From an uncultured bacterium (GTDB lineage: Bacteria > Patescibacteriota > Minisyncoccia > Phycocordibacterales > UBA1006): a DNA stretch of 8,071 nucleotides. The number at the start of each line of letters is the position of its first letter. The first letter of the stretch is position 1. The notes under the pieces were generated by a model, which saw only the letters and a list, made by a program, of their open reading frames with translations, had not been told where the DNA came from and searched no databases. The stretch covers positions 1-8,071 of the forward strand of contig CALDKO010000004.1 in assembly GCA_937898165.1 (NCBI GenBank), in the 5' to 3' direction. The position numbers and the translations under genes were made by a program. Below, piece by piece: positions 5,731 to 8,071 of the stretch.

Positions 5731-6747
5731 ATGAGTTTTTTTTCACCAAAATTAGGTATTGATCTGGGTACTGCAAATACCCTTGTATATATTCCTGGAA
5801 AAGGAATTGTGTTAAACGAGCCTTCTGTGGTGGCTATTTCTGAATATACCAAGGAAATACTAGCAATCGGTGTTGATGCGCGCGACATGTTGGGCAAAAC
5901 AGTGGATGGTGTAATTGCTTATAAACCTATGCGCGATGGCGTTATTGCGGATTATCGGATGACCCAGGCAATGCTTGCACACTTCATTAAAAAAACTCTC
6001 GGCTTTTGGTCATTTTTGAAACCAGAGGTTATGATTTCTGTACCCGCTGGTGTAACATCAACAGAGCGACGTGCAGTGGTAGAAGCAGCACTCAAGGCTG
6101 GTGCAAAAAAAGCTCACATTGTGCGTGAGCCAATTGTAGCTGCAATCGGGGCAGGAATTCCAATTAACGAACCAATGGGTCATATGGTAGTGGATATCGG
6201 AGGTGGAACAACGGATGTTGCGGTAATTTCTCTTGGTTCGATTCAGGCATGTACATCGGTGAAATGTGCAGGAAATAAAATCGATCATGCAATTACTGTG
6301 TATTTAAAAAAGAAACATAATCTTGCAATCGGTGATCGAACTGCAGAAAAAATTAAAATAAAAATCGGATCAGCGGTGCCAATTGATGAACCTCTTGAAA
6401 TCAACGTAAAAGGACGAGATTATATTTCAGGACTTCCACGATCAGTGACGATTAATACAAATGAAATCGTTGATGCAATTGATGAAGAGCTACGACAGAT
6501 TATTGATGCAATTAAATTAGTACTCCAGGATACACTACCGGAACTTGCATCAGATATTATTGATACTGGGATTGTTATGACCGGTGGATCATCACAGCTT
6601 CGTAATTTACCAGAATTGGTATATCGCCGAACCGGCGTAAAATCAGTTTTATCAGAAGAGCCACTACATGCAGTAGTTCGCGGAATCGGTATTGCATTGA
6701 ACCATTTGGATCAATATAATCGTGCACTGCTTTCAAAGCCATTTTAA
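5731..6747 (+). CDS. mreB: Rod shape-determining protein MreB
   Basis: MreB is the bacterial actin that forms membrane-bound filaments guiding lateral peptidoglycan synthesis. The 338-aa product (E. coli 347) shows the whole family layout: LGIDLGTANTLVY (residues 8-20, phosphate-1 loop), GIVLNEPSVVAI (25-36), KPMRDGVIADY (65-75), ISVPAGVTSTERRAV (102-116), VREPIVAAIGAGIPI (131-145), MVVDIGGGTTDVAVISLG (152-169, phosphate-2 loop), then the EKIKIKIGSA helix (207-216) and MTGGSSQL (283-290, the usual GGGALL position). The ATG at 5731 is chosen because the protein then starts just before the first conserved strand, as in other MreB proteins; an in-frame extension back to 5620 would overlap the preceding gene and run through its terminator. 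No RodZ, MreC or MreD gene is visible. Its presence implies a cell that controls its width. Identification is certain. Confidence 0.97.
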   Translation: MSFFSPKLGIDLGTANTLVYIPGKGIVLNEPSVVAISEYTKEILAIGVDARDMLGKTVDGVIAYKPMRDGVIADYRMTQAMLAHFIKKTLGFWSFLKPEVMISVPAGVTSTERRAVVEAALKAGAKKAHIVREPIVAAIGAGIPINEPMGHMVVDIGGGTTDVAVISLGSIQACTSVKCAGNKIDHAITVYLKKKHNLAIGDRTAEKIKIKIGSAVPIDEPLEINVKGRDYISGLPRSVTINTNEIVDAIDEELRQIIDAIKLVLQDTLPELASDIIDTGIVMTGGSSQLRNLPELVYRRTGVKSVLSEEPLHAVVRGIGIALNHLDQYNRALLSKPF

Positions 6748-6767
6748 ACAGCCGTTGCTGTTTTTTT
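6746..6767 (+). terminator. Rho-independent terminator of mreB
   Basis: AAACAGC, a CGTT loop and GCTGTTT form a 7-bp stem that begins inside the mreB TAA stop codon, with seven T in a row (6761-6767) overlapping the end of the stem. It is compact but complete, and its T-run runs straight into the next promoter. Confidence 0.75.
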
Positions 6768-6793
6768 GTGTAAATTAAAAATCACGCTATAAT
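6766..6793 (+). promoter_or_regulatory. Predicted promoter of the delta' (holB-like) gene, leaderless spacing
   Basis: TTGTGT (6766-6771) and a perfect TATAAT (6788-6793) are separated by 16 bases. Six bases (CAATCT) then precede the ATG at 6800, so transcription would start at about the A of the start codon. The -35 box shares its first two T with the mreB terminator's T-run. Confidence 0.65.
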
Positions 6794-6799
6794 CAATCT

Positions 6800-7465
6800 A
6801 TGAATTTGAATCCGAATTATCTCCATCATGCATATATATGTAGAGGCTCACAAGTAGCCTGGAAACAGGAACTGCGAGATTTTTTTGATACAAAAATGTC
6901 AGACATGGTATGGATTGATTATCAGTATGAAAAACTTGGCGTTGATGAGGTTCGTGAATTACGCGAAATACTTTCAGAAAAAACCGCAGGGAGATGTATC
7001 ATAATTGATGCAGAGCGGTTTACATCAGATGCACAAAATGCATTTTTAAAATTACTTGAAGAACCTGCAGAAAATACACATATATTCGTTTTAATTCCAC
7101 CACAGGTATTTATTTTGGAAACCGTACAATCACGAACTATTGAATTGTCGCAAACCACAACGGTTCAAAATCCTATTTCACCAATTAAAGATTTCCTATT
7201 TAACTCTGTCGCGGGTAGGTTGGATTCTATAGAAACCTTAACTAAATCACGAGAAGAATCTTTGCAATCATATGAAGTTCATCAATTTCTGGATCAATTA
7301 GAATCTGGATTGTATACAGTTTTTTCTAAAAAACAAAATTTACAATATGCAGAATATTTTGCAGCGATTCGTGATGCGCGTAGCTGGGCAATGCAAACAG
7401 GTTTTCCAATGAAAAATATTGTGGAATATCTGGCGATGGTATTACCAGAATTTGGAAAGAAATAA
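6800..7465 (+). CDS. holB: DNA polymerase III subunit delta'-like (clamp-loader AAA+ protein)
   Basis: Delta' is the non-ATP-hydrolysing member of the clamp loader that places the sliding clamp on DNA. The 221-aa product starts LHHAYICRGS (residues 8-17), like the family's HAYLFxGP, but has no Walker A lysine. It then shows the delta'/DnaX core: VDEVRELREIL (48-58), IIIDAERFTSDAQNAFLKLLEEPAENT (67-93, Walker-B-like strand and the LLEEP signature) and TVQSRTIEL (108-116, with the Ser-Arg arginine-finger motif). The four-cysteine zinc module seen in most delta' and DnaX proteins is absent. The C-terminal collar domain is short compared with the roughly 330-aa E. coli protein, as is common in reduced genomes. 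The loss of the P-loop agrees with delta' and argues against DnaX. It has its own promoter after the mreB terminator and probably continues into the pyrophosphatase-like gene 10 bases downstream. The assignment to the clamp-loader family is firm; delta' is the likeliest member. Confidence 0.82.
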   Translation: MNLNPNYLHHAYICRGSQVAWKQELRDFFDTKMSDMVWIDYQYEKLGVDEVRELREILSEKTAGRCIIIDAERFTSDAQNAFLKLLEEPAENTHIFVLIPPQVFILETVQSRTIELSQTTTVQNPISPIKDFLFNSVAGRLDSIETLTKSREESLQSYEVHQFLDQLESGLYTVFSKKQNLQYAEYFAAIRDARSWAMQTGFPMKNIVEYLAMVLPEFGKK

Positions 7466-7475
7466 TTATATTTTT

Positions 7476-8071
7476 ATGAAATACATCGCAACAATTGAAA
7501 TACCGAAAAATTCAGATCGTAGAATTCATAAAGGATATGAAGATCATATTAAAGGGAAATTCGTTGATTTTGGACCTATCAGTGAAAAAATTACTGCTAA
7601 TGGTGGACGAATGCCAGTTGCATATGGATTTATTGAAAATACCCTTGGAACAGATGGAGTACCTGACGAAATTGATGTTATGGTTTTTTCTGAGAATGAA
7701 TTAAAAACAGAGGATTCTGTTGAGGTAATTCCTTTTGCAATTATGGTTCGACAGGATGGAGATTATAAAGTTCTAGCACATGATAATACAATAATATTTA
7801 ATTCATTTGAAGAAGTTCCCGTTGAAATGCAAAAGATGTTAATGGAATTCAATGGTTTTAAATTACCAATTATTGAAATTAAAAAAATAAATTTGAAAAA
7901 AGATATTGAGTCAAATAAAGCAGAAGAAGAAGTTATCATAAAATTACTTTTAAAATTTGATGATTTAATAAAAAATAAGGATTTTATATCAGCAGAAAAT
8001 GTTCTAAAAGAAGCTTTAGTGTTACAAAAACCGATAAAAAAGTATGGATATATTATTAAATTAGGATTGGC
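7476..8071 (+). CDS. Inorganic-pyrophosphatase-like protein (family I), 3' end outside the window
   Basis: Family I pyrophosphatases hydrolyse pyrophosphate to two phosphates, pulling biosynthetic reactions forward. The frame is open for 198 codons from the ATG at 7476 to the window edge. Matches are IATIEIPKNS (residues 4-13), MPVAYGFIENTLGTDG (46-61, like YPANYGFIPNTLxxDG), the acidic metal site DGVPDEID (60-67) and GDYKVLAH (95-102, like GEDAKLVAV, giving Asp96 and Lys98). The metal site is unusual: where the family has DGDPxD, two residues (Val-Pro) appear inserted, so that Asp60, Asp64 and Asp67 would replace Asp65, Asp67 and Asp70 of E. coli. The Tyr-Lys pair near the family's C-terminus is not seen. 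Beyond residue 140 the chain continues as a Lys/Glu-rich, probably helical extension that I do not recognise. The gene follows the delta'-like gene by 10 bases with no terminator, so it is likely co-transcribed. Fold is likely; activity less sure. Confidence 0.7.
   Translation, partial: MKYIATIEIPKNSDRRIHKGYEDHIKGKFVDFGPISEKITANGGRMPVAYGFIENTLGTDGVPDEIDVMVFSENELKTEDSVEVIPFAIMVRQDGDYKVLAHDNTIIFNSFEEVPVEMQKMLMEFNGFKLPIIEIKKINLKKDIESNKAEEEVIIKLLLKFDDLIKNKDFISAENVLKEALVLQKPIKKYGYIIKLGL

Noticed and set aside
337..7465. Recoded UGA as glycine or tryptophan, as in Gracilibacteria, Absconditabacteria or Mycoplasma
   Set aside because: None of the seven complete genes contains an in-frame TGA, and conserved Gly and Trp positions use GGN and TGG. 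TGA is simply not used as a stop in this small sample.
7495..7704. Plus-strand 69-codon frame starting at TTG
   Set aside because: It is a shadow of the pyrophosphatase-like gene, which is open in another frame from 7476 to the window edge and has recognisable motifs.

Overview
The window is 8,071 bases of AT-rich, tightly packed bacterial chromosome carrying nine genes: division, shape, cell-wall, ribosome and replication functions. I see no mobile element, phage gene, CRISPR array, tRNA or rRNA. Several traits point to an ultra-small Patescibacteria/CPR-type bacterium. The proteins are short and divergent (a 338-aa MreB, a 221-aa DNA polymerase III delta'-like subunit, a PriA-like protein without its ATPase motifs). 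Intergenic spaces are very small, and no start codon has a recognisable Shine-Dalgarno sequence. All seven complete genes end in TAA or TAG, and none contains an in-frame TGA, so there is no sign of UGA recoding. The phylum is an inference from style, not from a marker gene.

Layout. On the minus strand, read from about 4150 down to 1, the order is a PriA-like protein, ribosomal protein bS21 (rpsU), the rRNA endonuclease YbeY, FtsA, a rho-independent terminator, and the first 64 codons of FtsZ, which runs off the left edge. On the plus strand, divergent from priA across 121 bases, are a MurA/EPSP-synthase-fold protein, a terminator, MreB, a terminator, a DNA polymerase III delta'-like protein, and then (10 bases later) an inorganic-pyrophosphatase-like gene that runs off the right edge.

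How the genes work together. FtsA and FtsZ form the division ring, MreB directs lateral shape, and the MurA-like enzyme suggests peptidoglycan precursor synthesis. Together they form a small morphogenesis cluster. YbeY and bS21 serve the ribosome, while PriA and delta' serve replication.

Regulation. The most striking non-coding signal is that -10-like hexamers (TATAAT, TATACT, TATAGT and relatives, often with an upstream TGC) lie only 6 to 10 bases before the start codons of ftsA, ybeY, rpsU, priA, mreB and holB. This spacing predicts leaderless or nearly leaderless transcripts. ftsZ and the MurA-like gene instead have leaders of about 50 and 20 bases. Three terminators sit directly against the next promoter, and two of them appear to share bases with it.

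The two most interesting proteins are the PriA homologue, which keeps its eight zinc-binding cysteines but lacks Walker A, the DEEH box and motif VI, and the MurA homologue, which keeps the catalytic Cys, Lys-Asn and Asp but has lost several substrate-binding arginines.
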